From positions 15,307,601-15,371,600 of the forward strand of contig OY759225.1 of the NCBI GenBank assembly GCA_963662175.1: 64,000 nucleotides of DNA, written 5' to 3'. Shown here in pieces: positions 41,838 through 52,545 of the stretch. The translations under genes were made by a program, and so were the position numbers. The notes below the pieces were generated by a model. It was not told the DNA's origin and did not search any database. It saw only the letters and a program-made list of their open reading frames with translations. Numbering within the stretch: the stretch's first letter is position 1; each line of letters starts with the position of its first letter. Origin of the DNA: Aradus depressus (Eukaryota; Arthropoda; Insecta; Hemiptera; Aradidae).

Positions 41838-41974
41838 ACATCTAACAACGCTCTTTCTGGAAATTATTATGGGACTGAAGAAAAGTGAAACGATTAGGGT
41901 CAGGCATTAGCTATCTATGAGCAGCAAACTATATATGAGCAGGGCAGTTCATATCGTAAAACTATAAATGAACC

Positions 41975-42130
41975 GAAATCCGAATGATATCAACATATAA
42001 AATTTCGCGTCGATACATTTATTTTGTCGGGAGTTATCGTGTTCACAGACACACACGAATTTAGATAGAACTTTTTTTTTTCTAATGTCCTACTACATAA
42101 CTTTCTCTATACTTTGTATACCTCGGGAAG
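41975..42130 (+). repeat. Dispersed repeat D, terminal half
   Basis: 'aaaatttcgcgtcgatacat' 'ttattttgtcgggagttatc' 'gtgttcacagacacac' and 'tttctctatactttgtatac'. Confidence 0.65.
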
Positions 42131-42283
42131 TAAAAATCAGGATAGATACGCTGAGAGGAACGGAAAATACTTTTTGGGTCTCCTATCCCCGTGTCCGATA
42201 CTCGTTTCATTCATAATTCATTTCTCCACCTCGTGACCTCATCTAAAATGTACAACTTTGTATGAAAACTGTCTGAAAAATAA

Positions 42284-42415
42284 ATGAATGAGATATCCTG
42301 TTTTGGAATTCTAGTCTCGGATATCTATGAGTATCTTCGAGACGTGAAGTAGCTTCCCAGCTTTAAGAAATATATAAATTCTTATCGAAACGGCACTGTT
42401 TACAGAGTGGCGGAC
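42284..42415 (+). repeat. Repeat F, copy 1
   Basis: 'gagatatcctgttttggaat' 'tctagtctcggatatctatg' and 'agaaatatataaattcttat' recur at 44372-44500 in the same direction. Confidence 0.7.
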
Positions 42416-42638
42416 CATGAGGCTTGAGCCTTAAGTCTAAGGCCCACAAAGTCAATAAGGGCCCCTGCTTACGAAGCATTCATCAACATTTTTTGATGTA
42501 GGACTGTCTTTCCCCATGCTGAGGTAACATAGAAAGTACGGATGCAACGAAAAGATGTCACACTTTGAACGCTTATATCTTCGCAACTAATAATCGTAAA
42601 ATAATAAATAATACATCGTTAGATAGATTATAGAGATA

Positions 42639-43316
42639 TACAGTAGAACCTCTTTGAGTCGAACCTCGATAAGTTGAAAACCTCCAAAACTCGAAAAAAA
42701 GTTTTGTTCCTTTCCCTTCAAGCTCCAAAACCTCCATTACTCGAAATCTCAACCCTCTATTAGTCGAAATAATCAGTGAGTCCCTACAAGCCATTTTGGT
42801 ACATATTTTCCCTCTATAACTCGAAAAAATAAATTGGACCTCTGTATCTCGAACATAGCAATGTTTTATTTTACAACCTTTACAACTCGATTATTTGAAA
42901 CTTATTACCTCTATAGCTCGAAGAAAAATAAGTTACCGACTTTAAGAATTTGCCGACAATATACACTATTGTTTCTTAGAAAACAATTTAGGAGTATACA
43001 ATAAATAGGATTACCAATTATCTAAAGCAAAAAAAAATTACTGACTTTTTTTAATACCTATATATACTACGTATTTTTTATTTTAAGGATGTTTTGAAAT
43101 AATGTTGATTTATAATAAATATAAATATGTTTGTTACCTCTGTAACTTGAATTTTTATTTATTTCACTTCTCTATCTCAAAATTAGTTAGAATGAATCTT
43201 AACCTCTACAAGTCGAATCAAAATCCGCCTGTCGAAATCCTCCATAAGTCGAAAACTCTATAACTCGAATTTTTTGGCGTCTCCCTTGATGTTCGACTTA
43301 TAGAGGTTCTACTGTA
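42639..43316. mobile_element. pogo/Tigger-like MITE, 674 bp, with iterated inner motif
   Basis: Element 42641-43314, TA on both sides. Ends are 'cagtagaacctctttgagtc' and its inverted partner 'cagtagaacctctataagtc'. The inside repeats a word of the type CCTCTATAACTCGAA at least ten times at irregular spacing (for example 42672, 42721, 42812, 42835, 42907, 43202, 43255). No transposase. The minus-strand frame at 42573-42794 follows from the iteration. Confidence 0.85.
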
Positions 43317-43779
43317 TATTTAGAGCAAAAGAAGATTCAACCCCTTGAAACAGTAGCTTTAGAATATTAGGCGACATTTAAAAAATAAATTGTTTCGTGT
43401 TTTCTCTCATGCTGTTTAAGGTTCAAAACTAGTGAACAATGATAGTTGAGTAACTCTGCTTTCTAGGTTACGGTACAGTTGCTTTTGTACCCTTTGTTTT
43501 ACGTCCTCAGCTTTACGAAGTTTAGAGGGTGTTATGTAATTGGTCAGAATTTCAATGCAGAAATTAAAGAAAGGATAACAGCTATGTAGGTCCTCGGCTA
43601 CTCTGCGTGTAGGACAATCTACACTGGGGGAATTCATGGTTGTAGCAACGTTCGCTGCTGGCGGCTTGTGGCATCGTCCCATGAAGCGGTAGCTCATGTT
43701 TCTGTTGTCAGCCATGAGAGCAGCAAACTATCTCAAAGGCTACTCTATAGGTACTACCGGGAACTAGAGATGCGCGGAC
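43317..43779. other. No certain feature; leads into LINE-D
   Basis: A minus-strand 99-codon frame (43416-43715) has no domain. From about 43660 the plus frame runs into LINE-D sequence, so some of this may be diverged LINE. Confidence 0.4.
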
Positions 43780-44290
43780 AGTCCAGACCACAGCGTTGCA
43801 AGCACATTGCCCAGGAATGGATAGTTGGAAAATGGCAAGGACGTTTGCCCCGAAGTTTGGATGGCCGAATGACTTACGCAAACTTTTCGGATGTCTGGGT
43901 ACATTTCACTGGATTTCCCGTATACATCACGAAGATTTTAACTCTAAACTCTTCTTCTGGAGGAAAAGGAAGGAGAAATAACAACCGAAATTGTTCATGT
44001 GGGGGCATCGAGACTGCAGAGCATGTATTCCTCGATTGACCGCTGTATGACCAGACCAGGGTGGAGTTGGCTAGCGAAACCGGATCATGGGACTGGATCT
44101 GCGGCAGCTGATGCCGGAGACCGGCTACCCAAGAGCTCAGCAGGTTTGTCGGCTCCTGGCGAGAGCAGAAAAAAGCGATGTGACAGGCTGAGACGATCAC
44201 CGATCCCCAGGGCCGATCGTTGGCCATCGCTCGCCCCCAGCCCGCCATAGCCTCACTTAAGCACTATTCGGATCCCGAGCTCCCAATCCC
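43780..44290 (+). pseudogene. LINE-D copy 2, ORF2 C-terminus
   Basis: Plus frame: RCKHIAQEWIVGKWQGRLPR, then YANFSDVWVHFTGFPVYITK and NNRNCSCGGIETAEHVFLD with a TGA at 44037, where a cysteine of the DCP triplet is expected. Downstream frames give YDQTRVELASETGSWDW and a tail matching the minus-strand copy at 36010-36300. The zinc-binding histidine is kept. Truncated at the 5' end and broken by a stop and frameshifts. Confidence 0.65.
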
Positions 44291-44371
44291 TCAGTACTCT
44301 TGATCCTGAGCTCCTCTCCCCACATTAAACAGGGTGATATTGCTTCACAGAACTTCCTCAATCTATTAAAC

Positions 44372-44500
44372 AGAGTTACAGATATCCTGTTCTAAAATTC
44401 TAGTCTCAGGTATCTACGAGAATCATTGAGAGGGAGTGAAACAGCTTCCCAGGTTTAAGAAATATATAAATTCTTATCGAAATGGGACTGTTTAAGTCTT
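44372..44500 (+). repeat. Repeat F, copy 2
   Basis: About 130 bp similar to 42284-42415: 'agatatcctgttctaaaatt' 'ctagtctcaggtatctacga' and 'tataaattcttatcgaaat'. Confidence 0.7.
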
Positions 44501-45049
44501 GGAAAGTTTGCTAAAGCTCTGGGGTGATTGTAGGTAGTTCCCATGCAACCTGAAAACGCAAATATCTCTCGTCTGATCTGGATCTTTTCCTAGTCATTCT
44601 ATCTTAGTGTATACTCTGGAAGTCGTTGTGAAGAATCAATTCTACTTTAGGATTATAGGTTTGGGGGTAAATGGGATTACTGAGCTCATTGCTGCTACCT
44701 TTTTTATTTTTTTATTATTACCAAATTCTGATAGTTATTACTCCCTCAGCTGCACGAAGTATAGGAAAAGCTATGTCGTCAATCAGAAATTCGATGTTAA
44801 GTTTTTACTGGAATTGGAAATCTGATTCGAAAAATCAATAAAAATAACGTGATTTTTCACAGATTTTTCCAATTAAATCATAATGGGAATCAACTCATTG
44901 AAAACCAATTTCTCTGTGTACATCCGACACTGAAATTGTTTGACCGAAATCACTCTCTCCCCCCCCCCTCCGTTATGCGTTGGCGTCAGCGATTTTCTTA
45001 GATTCTTTCTACAGCGTAAACCTGTCATGACTTTCTGCGCTTTAGCTCT
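44501..45049. other. No gene seen
   Basis: 44730-44830 resembles the end of repeat D ('atgtcgtcaatcagaaattc' 'gatgttaagtttttactgga'). 44960-44973 is a C run. Confidence 0.45.
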
Positions 45050-45430
45050 AACGCAGAAACGTAGCCATGAACTTAAAATTTGGAATGGAGAAGCCACATG
45101 TGCTAACTTAGATCTGATTAAATTTTGGCTGAAATGGGATGAAATTTATTTTGGTGCCTAAGTACATTTTACAATATACCGCCTTTATTTATGACTAATC
45201 AAAAATCTTTACTAGTAAAAGTTGTAGAGAAAACTGAAAGACACATTTTAAAAGATATTCGTTTTTAAAAAGTCCTCCATCATAACATGTCGTTTTGAAA
45301 AACATATTTTCAGATGTTTCCTTGATTTACCCGAAAACTGTTTGTGCTATAGAAAAATTATATGTACCAAAAATGTTCCTTATTAAATTTTCAGTCACCC
45401 ATATTCCTCAGATTTGAGTTAGGATTAATA
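45050..45430 (+). repeat. Dispersed repeat E, second long copy
   Basis: 'cttaaaatttggaatggaga', 'ctgattaaattttggctgaa' and 'cttgatttacccgaaaactg' parallel 25795-26150 throughout. Confidence 0.65.
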
Positions 45431-45749
45431 CATCCGAAATTATAGCGCCTCAATGAATGTAAAATAAAATAAAATTCTATTGGATAGGTTTAAATTGTAT
45501 CGCGATGCAACGAATCATAATTTTTTTTTTTTTATTATTGCTAGTTTTTCTATTATAATAATAAAAATAAATAAATATATGTGATGAGGCCAATACAGGA
45601 CTTTACTATGCTAACCACGCTTATAGACCCCTTTCTCCCTTCTCAGAATCATTTCATTCTGGCATAACTGGGTATAAGAATGTCACACACTTTCATGTAA
45701 GTAATCTTTTTTTTTTTTTCTTTATCATGTTAATTAAAAATAACCAATA

Positions 45750-46029
45750 ATAGTTATTTTGACTAGTGCCGGGGCTTTAACTACGAGATCATATAGCCTA
45801 CTATGGAGCCCTCTGGTGGACATGAGCCCGATTCATTTTGTCTCTAGGTTCATTCATCTAGGAAAGGGATCTTTAGCGAGTACCTGACATCGTACAGGCT
45901 CGGGAACGTCCCATCCAAAGGACGACGTGCTCAAGGTATTTTCACCTCCCAGATGAAAAACCGCGTTTGGAACCTGCTATCTTGAGCTCAGTAACCCAGC
46001 ATGCATCCCACTGAGCTACCAGCGCCCTC
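45750..46029 (-). mobile_element. SINE-1, diverged
   Basis: 'agttattttgactagtgccg' to 'ctgagctaccagcgccctc'. Several short deletions; the B box is damaged ('gtttggaacctgc'). Confidence 0.85.
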
Positions 46030-46079
46030 AACACCTAACAATAATAACAAAATATTTTAATTAATTCGTGCTGTGTGCG

Positions 46080-46420
46080 GTTAGGTTAGGTTTTATGACT
46101 CATGCCCGGGCTTTAGTTGTTTAACTACGAGGTCATATCGCCTACTACCAGAGCGCTCTTTCGTCACTCTTGTAGATTTGAGACCGACTCTACTGTGTGA
46201 GTCCTAAATTTTGCTTACCCTAAATTTTTATTAACTTAGGGTCGAGTACCTGACATAGTATAGGCTCGGGACCATCGCTTTACGTCCCATCCGAAGGACG
46301 GCGTGCTTAAGTTTATTTTACCTCCGAGATAAAATAAACTAAGAGCCTCGGTAGGGTTTCGAACCCACGATCCTGAGCTCAGAAGACAAGCACGCATACC
46401 ACTGAGCTACCGGCGCCCTC
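46080..46420 (-). mobile_element. SINE-1, full length, TTAGG tail
   Basis: 'gttaggttaggttttatgac' to 'ctgagctaccggcgccctc'. It carries a 6-7-base insertion in 'ctttagttgtttaactacga'. Its 5' end lies about 10 bases from the 3' end of the next LINE. Confidence 0.93.
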
Positions 46421-46429
46421 GGTTGCCAT

Positions 46430-46900
46430 GTGATAAAATTACATTACTTTGAAATGTGTCCTAAAGAAATTGATTTTATTCCAAAGATTCCTGTCCAGCG
46501 CAAGAGTTCTCCAGTTTTGCAGCCGAATGTTCCTTGCGTCCTCATCGACTGCGTTCATCCATCTCTTCCCTGGGTCTTTTTCGTCCTCTGTTTCCTTCCG
46601 GGGTCACCGACTTCAGTTCAAGCGGAGTGTCAGCATCTTGTATCCTCTTATCACGTCTGTGACCTTGGGCTCCTCAAACTCCGTAGCGACATGTTCATTA
46701 TTTTTAATTCTGAACATGCCGTTCTCCTGGACCAGACTAAGGATCCTCCACAGAACATGAATATCTCGGAGGTTCTGTCTGCCCTGGTGATGGTCCAGGT
46801 CTCCGCCCTATGGACCAGAGTTTTATAGACCTGCATCTTTGTTGGCTTGGTGAGGTGAGCCCATAGTTGCTTCAATTGGCCGCTACAACTCTCCAGTCGA
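46430..46900 (-). pseudogene. RTE-like LINE ORF2 C-terminus
   Basis: Minus-strand frames: WAHLTKPTKMQVYKTLVHRA and ETWTITRADRTSEIFM, then after shifted text RWMNAVDEDARNIRLQNWRT and LALDRNLWNKINF. KxxVYKTLxRPxxxxGAETW followed by a RWxDxVxxDxRxLxxxNWRxxALDRxxW tail is typical of RTE-like and related reverse transcriptases. The thumb region is present, the catalytic palm is not, and frames change at least once (near 46650). A dead 5'-truncated copy. Confidence 0.65.
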
Positions 46901-47229
46901 TCCTGGTTTTATTTAGATTGGGATGGCAACCTATATAAAGCCGTGTTGTTTTCCTTAAATTGAACAACATTAGGACATTATGAAGAGAGGCAAGGAACCC
47001 TAGAAAATGTAATGGTTATTGTGAAAGTTCAACTTGGGGAGAAGAAGAACCTAAAAACATTTTCCATTTAAAATGAACTCTTTTTTTTTTTTGCAAGAAA
47101 TAAGAACTAATTGTATTTAGAATCCGGAACTTGCTGGGATTCTTCTCAACTCATCTTCAGTTCGTACTTCCCCACCTGTATGAAATATCGAGTAAGTTAC
47201 GTAATCTAACTTCAATAATGTACTTTTCC

Positions 47230-47510
47230 AGAAATTAATCTATTAACTTTTCGCTCCCCCTCCAAATCCAGTCGACCATTTGTGCTAATATTAAACAGTT
47301 GTATTATATAAGGCCTCCTAAATCCTCGTACCAAATTTTGTGTCGATAAATTCATTACATTGGCAGTTATTGGGGTTTTTGAGTTGAACCCCCTTCCTTT
47401 TGAGCGATTGGCTGAAAAACAATAGGTGTCGCCTTTAAAGGCTTCTGGATTCACATATAAAATTTCGTGTATATGTCTTTGAAAATCATAACTCCCGATA
47501 GAATGAAGAT
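47230..47510 (-). repeat. Dispersed repeat D
   Basis: 'tcgctccccctccaaatcca' 'gtcgaccatttgtgctaata' then 'aaattttgtgtcgataaatt' 'cattacattggcagttattg' and 'ggctgaaaaacaataggtgt'. Confidence 0.65.
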
Positions 47511-47836
47511 AGTTATTGTGACTCATGCCCGGGCTTTAACTACAAGGTCATATCGCCTACTACCAGAGCGATCTTTTGTCACTCTGGTAGGCATGAGCCC
47601 GACTCTACTGTGAAAGTCCTAAATTTTGCTACCCTAAATTTTTATTAATTTAGGGTAGGGGTCTTTAACGAGTACCTGACATCGTACAGGCTCGGGACCA
47701 TCGCTTAGCGTCCAATTTGAAGGAGGGCATGCTTGAGTTAATTTTATCTGGGAAATAAGGGCCTCGGTCGGGTTTCGAACCCACGATCTTGAGCTCAGAA
47801 GGCAATCACGCATACACCTGAGCTACCGGCACCCTC
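47511..47836 (-). mobile_element. SINE-1, full length
   Basis: 'agttattgtgactcatgccc' to 'ctgagctaccggcaccctc', inserted in repeat D, whose text 'cgatagaatgaa' appears on both sides (about 47495 and 47838), a probable target-site duplication. Confidence 0.92.
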
Positions 47837-48599
47837 CCGATAGAATGAATACATCGAATCAATTAAAAAAAGTAAATTTTTAAAATAATTTATTTTTCAC
47901 CTAAATTGTATTTAATTTATTATTTTTTTTTTTTTAATTAAATCAATTTGCCATCTGGCCTGGCTCTGGATACATGTCGTAAAATAATATAATAAATAAA
48001 AAAATTGTCAGTAATTATATTGTAGATAGCTTCGCTCTGAAGAGAATGATATCTTGTACGTTCACCTATGTTCAATGGAATCGTCAGCGTCGTTTGCAGA
48101 CGATTGAACAGTGAGAAATGTTGAGTACGATAAGGGATAGGAAGCGTGGAGACGTACAAATACGCACATTTACCCTCCCCCCCCCCCCCCCCCCCCTCCC
48201 GACAAAACAATAATAAGGATATCTTTAAAAGATCTAGGATTGGTAAAATCTCTTAATTCGTATTTATGTTGATGTATTTGGACCCCTTGTTTTGGAACTC
48301 GGAGCCTCCTCTAATGTATTAATCCCTGGCTCGAATCCAGCGACCGAATTCTCCATCTCACAATCCTGGAATTTATCTGCTCCTCCCACAGAAAAAGTAA
48401 TAATAAACATAATACATATAAAGGACGAAAATATCAGAGAAACCAAGAGAAAATAGAAGAGGAAAAACGGAGCCATGCAATGATTAAATTGTGAAAAGGA
48501 TAATTTACACTTTCTCTGAAAATTATTTTCCTTCCAAAGAAATATGATAAATCTTTGGACAATCACCGGCAACTTTCTCATCAAAAATGATCTAACTGC
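47837..48599. other. No gene seen; 20-nt C run
   Basis: C20 at 48177-48196. The minus-strand frames at 47938-48210 and 48264-48584 have no recognised domains. Confidence 0.5.
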
Positions 48600-48845
48600 G
48601 TTTTTGCTATATCTTTTGAGGTGAAAACGTCTATTCGCTCGTTAAGCACAGTGACAGCCGGTCAAACTTTCTTGTGTTACAAAATACCGTCAGGTTTCAA
48701 TCTATATGATAAAAATGACTGGCTAATTTTGCTAAGCGCAAAACTGGAGAACGGCTGGACCAATTCGGCTAATTTTTTTTTTTTCAAATATTCGTTGAAG
48801 TCTGAGGAAGGTTCTTATGAAGAGAGTTCCTAGCGGTCAACTGGA

Positions 48846-48866
48846 GGGGGGGGGGGGGGGGGGGGG
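48846..48866 (+). repeat. G21 homopolymer
   Basis: An uninterrupted run of 21 G at the start of the tandem monomers; shorter G runs recur in each following monomer. Confidence 0.95.
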
Positions 48867-48867
48867 C

Positions 48868-49470
48868 TAAGCACAAAATTTGCTCTAGCACATTAACGGA
48901 TGGACGGATTATCATGAAATTTCACATGTAGTATTCTTAAAAGCCAAGTTAAAAAATAGACTATGTGGCGGCCCTAAATTTTGAACGGGAGGGTGGGTTG
49001 TAGGGGGGGCCTAAATATAAAGATAGTGCTAAGTCATTAACGGATGATCGGATTGTCATGGAATTTCACATGTAGTATTCTTTAAGGCCAAATTGAAAAA
49101 TACGCTACGTGACATCTCAAAATTTTGAACGGGAGGGGGGGTTGTGGGGGTAGGCCTACATATAACGATAGTGATAGGTCTGTAACGGATGATCGGAATG
49201 TCATGGAATTTCACATGTAGTATTCTTAAAATACAAAAACAAAAAAAGGATATGTGACGTCTCAAAATTGTCAACGGGAGAGGGGTATGGGGGGGGCAAG
49301 CATATACCTAAATGGTAGTTTCGAAAGCAATATTTAAAAATTGGCTGTGACCCTTTCGGACAGGAGGGGCGGGGGTGCATTAATGCAGAATGAATCTCAA
49401 ATGGAACTTTCTTAAAGATGGGATATAGCCCTAATTTTAATACGGTGGGTTTCCTAAGCATGTATTACCT
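48868..49470 (+). repeat. ~150-bp tandem monomers inside the Helitron-like element
   Basis: Four diverging units, each with 'cattaacggatgatcggatt', 'aatttcacatgtagtattct', 'aaaattttgaacgggagg' and a G-rich stretch. Two more units lie at 10250-10520. Confidence 0.85.
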
Positions 49471-49742
49471 AGGAGGTCCACCGTTGCACGGTAAATAATA
49501 GCTATCACCAGCGTTCTTAAGCACAAAATACCTAGGGCATCCGCTGTTGCAAGGCACATACTATCTGTGTTGCCCAGCGTTCCTAAGAACTTAGTACATG
49601 GTTGCACGGAGTTGCAAGGCGCAACCTATCTAAGGTGCACGGCGTTCTTAAGTAGGAACTAGCTGTGGTTCCAAGTGGTCAAAAAAAAAAAAAATCCGGT
49701 CCAATAGCTTTTGACAGAACGACGTCTGTCGGGTCAGCTAGT

Positions 49743-50342
49743 CAATGATAAATACGAGACTAATAATGCGATAACAACGATTGAGGTCACAATGGATAGA
49801 GCATGTCTGTACGTGTTTGTTGTGCAGTGTTGACTTGCCTGTGACGTTATCGGACTAGTGTGGGCGTCGGCGCGGATGATTGTCAATTCTGTTGAAAACA
49901 TCGAATTTTTGACAAATTACATAATTTCCCCTATACTTTGTAAATTGTTTCTAATTGGAGAAATTCATGAAATAATCACCATTTGTATTTTAATTGTCAC
50001 AATTATATCCACCATCAGCTGTCATTATCTGTGATATGTTATGAATATTGTGTTTAATCCTGCGTCCTATTAGGATAAATGTGATTATGAGAACTTAATC
50101 GCAAGTATGTGCTAATCCTTGTATGGAATTAATAGTAATAATATCATGTTTCTGGTATATTTGTTAACTCTAAAAGTTCGGAGAAGGGAAGATGAGTTGA
50201 GGAAGAGACCAACTACAGTCCGTTTCAGCTAACTTTCTACACGGTTGAGCCCCCACTCCGTGGCTTTGTGAGAGAGAGATAGAGATATTATGGTTTTAGA
50301 GCAAAAAACTGTGTGTATCATCCCCCGAACGTATAATTATAT
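49743..50342. other. No gene seen
   Basis: 49890-49950 is the end of repeat D ('cgaatttttgacaaattaca' 'taatttcccctatac'). The rest is unclassified. Confidence 0.5.
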
Positions 50343-50690
50343 ATAATAATAATAAACGTCTTTATTTCCTTTTCTTTTTACAGATGTACATTAATAATAA
50401 CAATAATAATAAACTTCTTTATTTCTTTTTCTTTTTACAGATGTACATTAATAATAATAATAATAATAAACTTCTTTATTTCCTTTTCTTTTTACAGATG
50501 TACATTAATAATAATAATAATAATAAACTTCTTTATTTCCTTTTCTTTTTACAGATGTACATTAATAATAATAATAAACTTCTTTATTTCTTTTTCTTTT
50601 TACAGATGTACATTAATAATAATAATAATAATAAACGTCTTTATTTCTTTTTCTTTTTACAGTTGTACATTAATAATAATAATAATAATA
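50343..50690 (+). repeat. 57-bp tandem repeat, each unit with a splice-acceptor-like end
   Basis: Six units of '(aat)n aaacttctttatttcctttt' 'ctttttacag' 'atgtacatt', with CAG ends at 50383, 50440, 50497, 50554, 50605 and 50662 (steps 57, 57, 57, 51, 57). Each has a pyrimidine tract and CAG followed by ATG (TTG in the last). The open frame giving MYINNNNNNKLLYF repeats follows from units being multiples of three. Confidence 0.9.
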
Positions 50691-51339
50691 ATAATATTGA
50701 CAGACAATACTCATGGTCAAATTGGCCGTCTGAGGGGTTATCTCTTCTATTTCTACTCGATAATACACATATATAAAAGTGACAAAATAAAATAAAATAA
50801 TTCAAATATAAATGCAGTAATTTACAGAATTAACTTAAATGATCCTTTAAAAAAACTAATAAAAATAAAAAACATCTTCCTGTTTATATATTATTAATTC
50901 CATCTTCCTGTTTATATATTATTAAATTAAATTCTGAAACTGGCTCAAATCTATAATTCCAGGCGGCTTTGCAATAGTTAATTAAACTTTTGTAATTTCG
51001 TCCATTTACATATTCAATAAACTGAACGTAGCTTAACTCTGCTTTACAAAAATAAATAAAACGAAATTCTTTTAAGAAGGGCATACGGCAATAAAGTGAA
51101 ATCTTCATCTTGCTTGTTAAATAAACATAAATATAAATTATATACATATATTTAGTTATTTAATTATAAAGGAAAACTTAATAAATAATAATAAAATAGT
51201 CATCGGTGAATCATCGGCAGTGTAATTCCCCAGAACGAATTAATCAATTGACTTTACCCCCCTTTAACCTTTCAAATCCAGTCGACCGTTTGCGCTAATA
51301 TTCATAATAGGGGCTCCAAAAACTGTCTTAAAATTATGT
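50691..51339. other. No gene seen
   Basis: A duplicated 'catcttcctgtttatatatt' 'attaa' at 50873 and 50902 and a minus-strand frame of 87 codons without a domain. 51200-51320 is repeat D. Confidence 0.5.
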
Positions 51340-51470
51340 TTTGAAACTCATTTTTTAAGAAGAAGTTTGCTTGATTTACGCTAAAACTGTTAGTCCTATC
51401 CAAAAATTGATCATCAAAAAATGTTCCTTATTAAATTTCTATTCATCTTTATGTCCCCATATATGAATAG
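51340..51470 (+). repeat. Repeat E, left arm of a palindrome
   Basis: About 125 bp from 'ttatgttttgaaactcattt' to 'tctattcatctttatgtcc' pair in reverse with 52215-52345. The two arms enclose the Jockey fragment. Confidence 0.8.
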
Positions 51471-51489
51471 ATTGTTTCGTTTAATTTGT

Positions 51490-52200
51490 TTAAATATGTA
51501 TATTTATATATTTTATTTATTTATATATTTACAACGGCATAACATTTGCCATTAGCAATTGCGATAAATAGTGCAGTGTCAGGCGCGTGACTGTACCGAA
51601 GAGGTGTCCAGGCTAGTCCTGGAGCAGGTCCCTCTGCCATATCCGCTTGAGGTGTCGTGGTAGATTTGTGGGGAGGGTGTTTGTAGATAATTCTTGTAAA
51701 ATTGGATTGGCGTGATGATGGTGTTTGTCGTGAAAAGTTTGATACCATGTCCTGAAAACAGAAGGTACAAATGGGATGTTAAGGTCATTATGTGATGTGA
51801 GGTTGGAAACGTAAAATGGTGCATCAGCAATGTGGCGCAGTATAATGGATTGTATTGACTGAAGACGTATATTTGATTTTTTGGCTGATCCCCATATCTC
51901 GATGCCATAAGTCCAGATGGGTTTTAGTATAGTGTTGTATATGTGGAGTTTGTTTTCAAGCGATAATGTCGATCGTCGTTCAAATCGCCTTTTGAGATAT
52001 CTGTGTTTCAATCGGATATGAGTTGTCCAAGTTAAACGTCTGTCAATATGAAGTCCTAGATATCGAACAGTGTCAGATGCAGGAATGGGCTGGTTGTTAA
52101 TGTAAACTGGTGGACAAGTGTTGTGTTTGAGGGTAAATGTGGTTTGCAGAGAATTGTCTCTATTAATTTTTATTCTCCATTTGTTGGCCTAATCTGTTAG
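51490..52200 (-). mobile_element. Jockey-type LINE, 5'-truncated
   Basis: Minus strand, 3' end near 51490 with an AT-rich tail (AAATAAATAAA-like). It contains the ORF2 C-terminal region at 51613-52200. It sits at the centre of a palindrome made of two repeat E arms. Confidence 0.75.
51613..52200 (-). CDS. Jockey-type reverse transcriptase, C-terminal part
   Basis: Read on the minus strand, the frame is open for about 190 codons down to a TAG at 51613. Segments in order: WRIKINRDNSLQTTFTLKHN, YLGLHIDRRLTWTTHIRLKH, LENKLHIYNTILKPIWTYGI followed by EIWGSAKKSNIRLQSIQSII, then the last LPRHLKRIWQRDLLQD. YLGxxxDxxLTWxxHI and NKxxIYxxILKPIWTYGIEIWGSAxxSNIxxIQxxQ are typical of the thumb and C-terminal end of Jockey-clade reverse transcriptases, which copy LINE RNA at the insertion site. 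The palm with its catalytic aspartates is not present. The remaining part has no internal stop, so the insertion may be recent. Confidence 0.85.
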
Positions 52201-52214
52201 CTGGTGTAAATGTG

Positions 52215-52345
52215 GGGACTTGAAGATGAATAGAAATTTAATAAGGAACATTTTTTGTTAAGATCAATTTTTGGATAGGACTTACAGTTTTAGCGTAAAC
52301 CAAGCAAACTTCTTCTCAAAAAATAAGTTTCAAAACATTATTTTA
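52215..52345 (-). repeat. Repeat E, right arm of the palindrome
   Basis: 'gaagatgaatagaaatttaa' 'taaggaacattttttgttaa' is the reverse of the left arm at 51345-51460. Confidence 0.8.
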
Positions 52346-52439
52346 AGACCGTTTTTGGCATTTATATATTCATATGTACAATGTTTGATACAATTTGAAA
52401 TTTCAAGTTCAAAGTTCATGTTGAAGCACTCACAAAGCT

Positions 52440-52545
52440 TCAATTATACAAACGCACATGAAATTTCGTTGAAAACACAACGTCGAATTTCTGACCGATT
52501 ACACAGCTTCCACTATACTTCTTACAGGTAGGGAAGTAAATACAG
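52440..52545 (+). repeat. Dispersed repeat D, terminal block
   Basis: 'gaaatttcgttgaaaacaca' 'acgtcgaatttctgaccgat' 'tacacagcttccactatact'. Confidence 0.6.

Larger units (their letters stand above)
48620..49742 (+). mobile_element. Helitron-like element (3' end defined)
   Basis: The 3' end reads 'gacagaacgacgtctgtc' (hairpin GACAG...CTGTC), then 'gggtcag' and CTAG before T, the arrangement expected at a Helitron 3' terminus. Upstream 'aactggagaacggctggacc' 'aattcggctaat' is a sequence I associate with insect Helitron-like repeats. The 5' end was not located. No Rep/helicase is present, so this is non-autonomous. Confidence 0.65.

Noticed and set aside
46430..46828. 132-residue plus-strand frame
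   Set aside because: The opposite strand carries the recognisable RTE-like protein text.
50384..50776. 130-residue MYINNNNNNKLLYF repeat protein
   Set aside because: It follows from 57- and 51-bp repeat units divisible by three.
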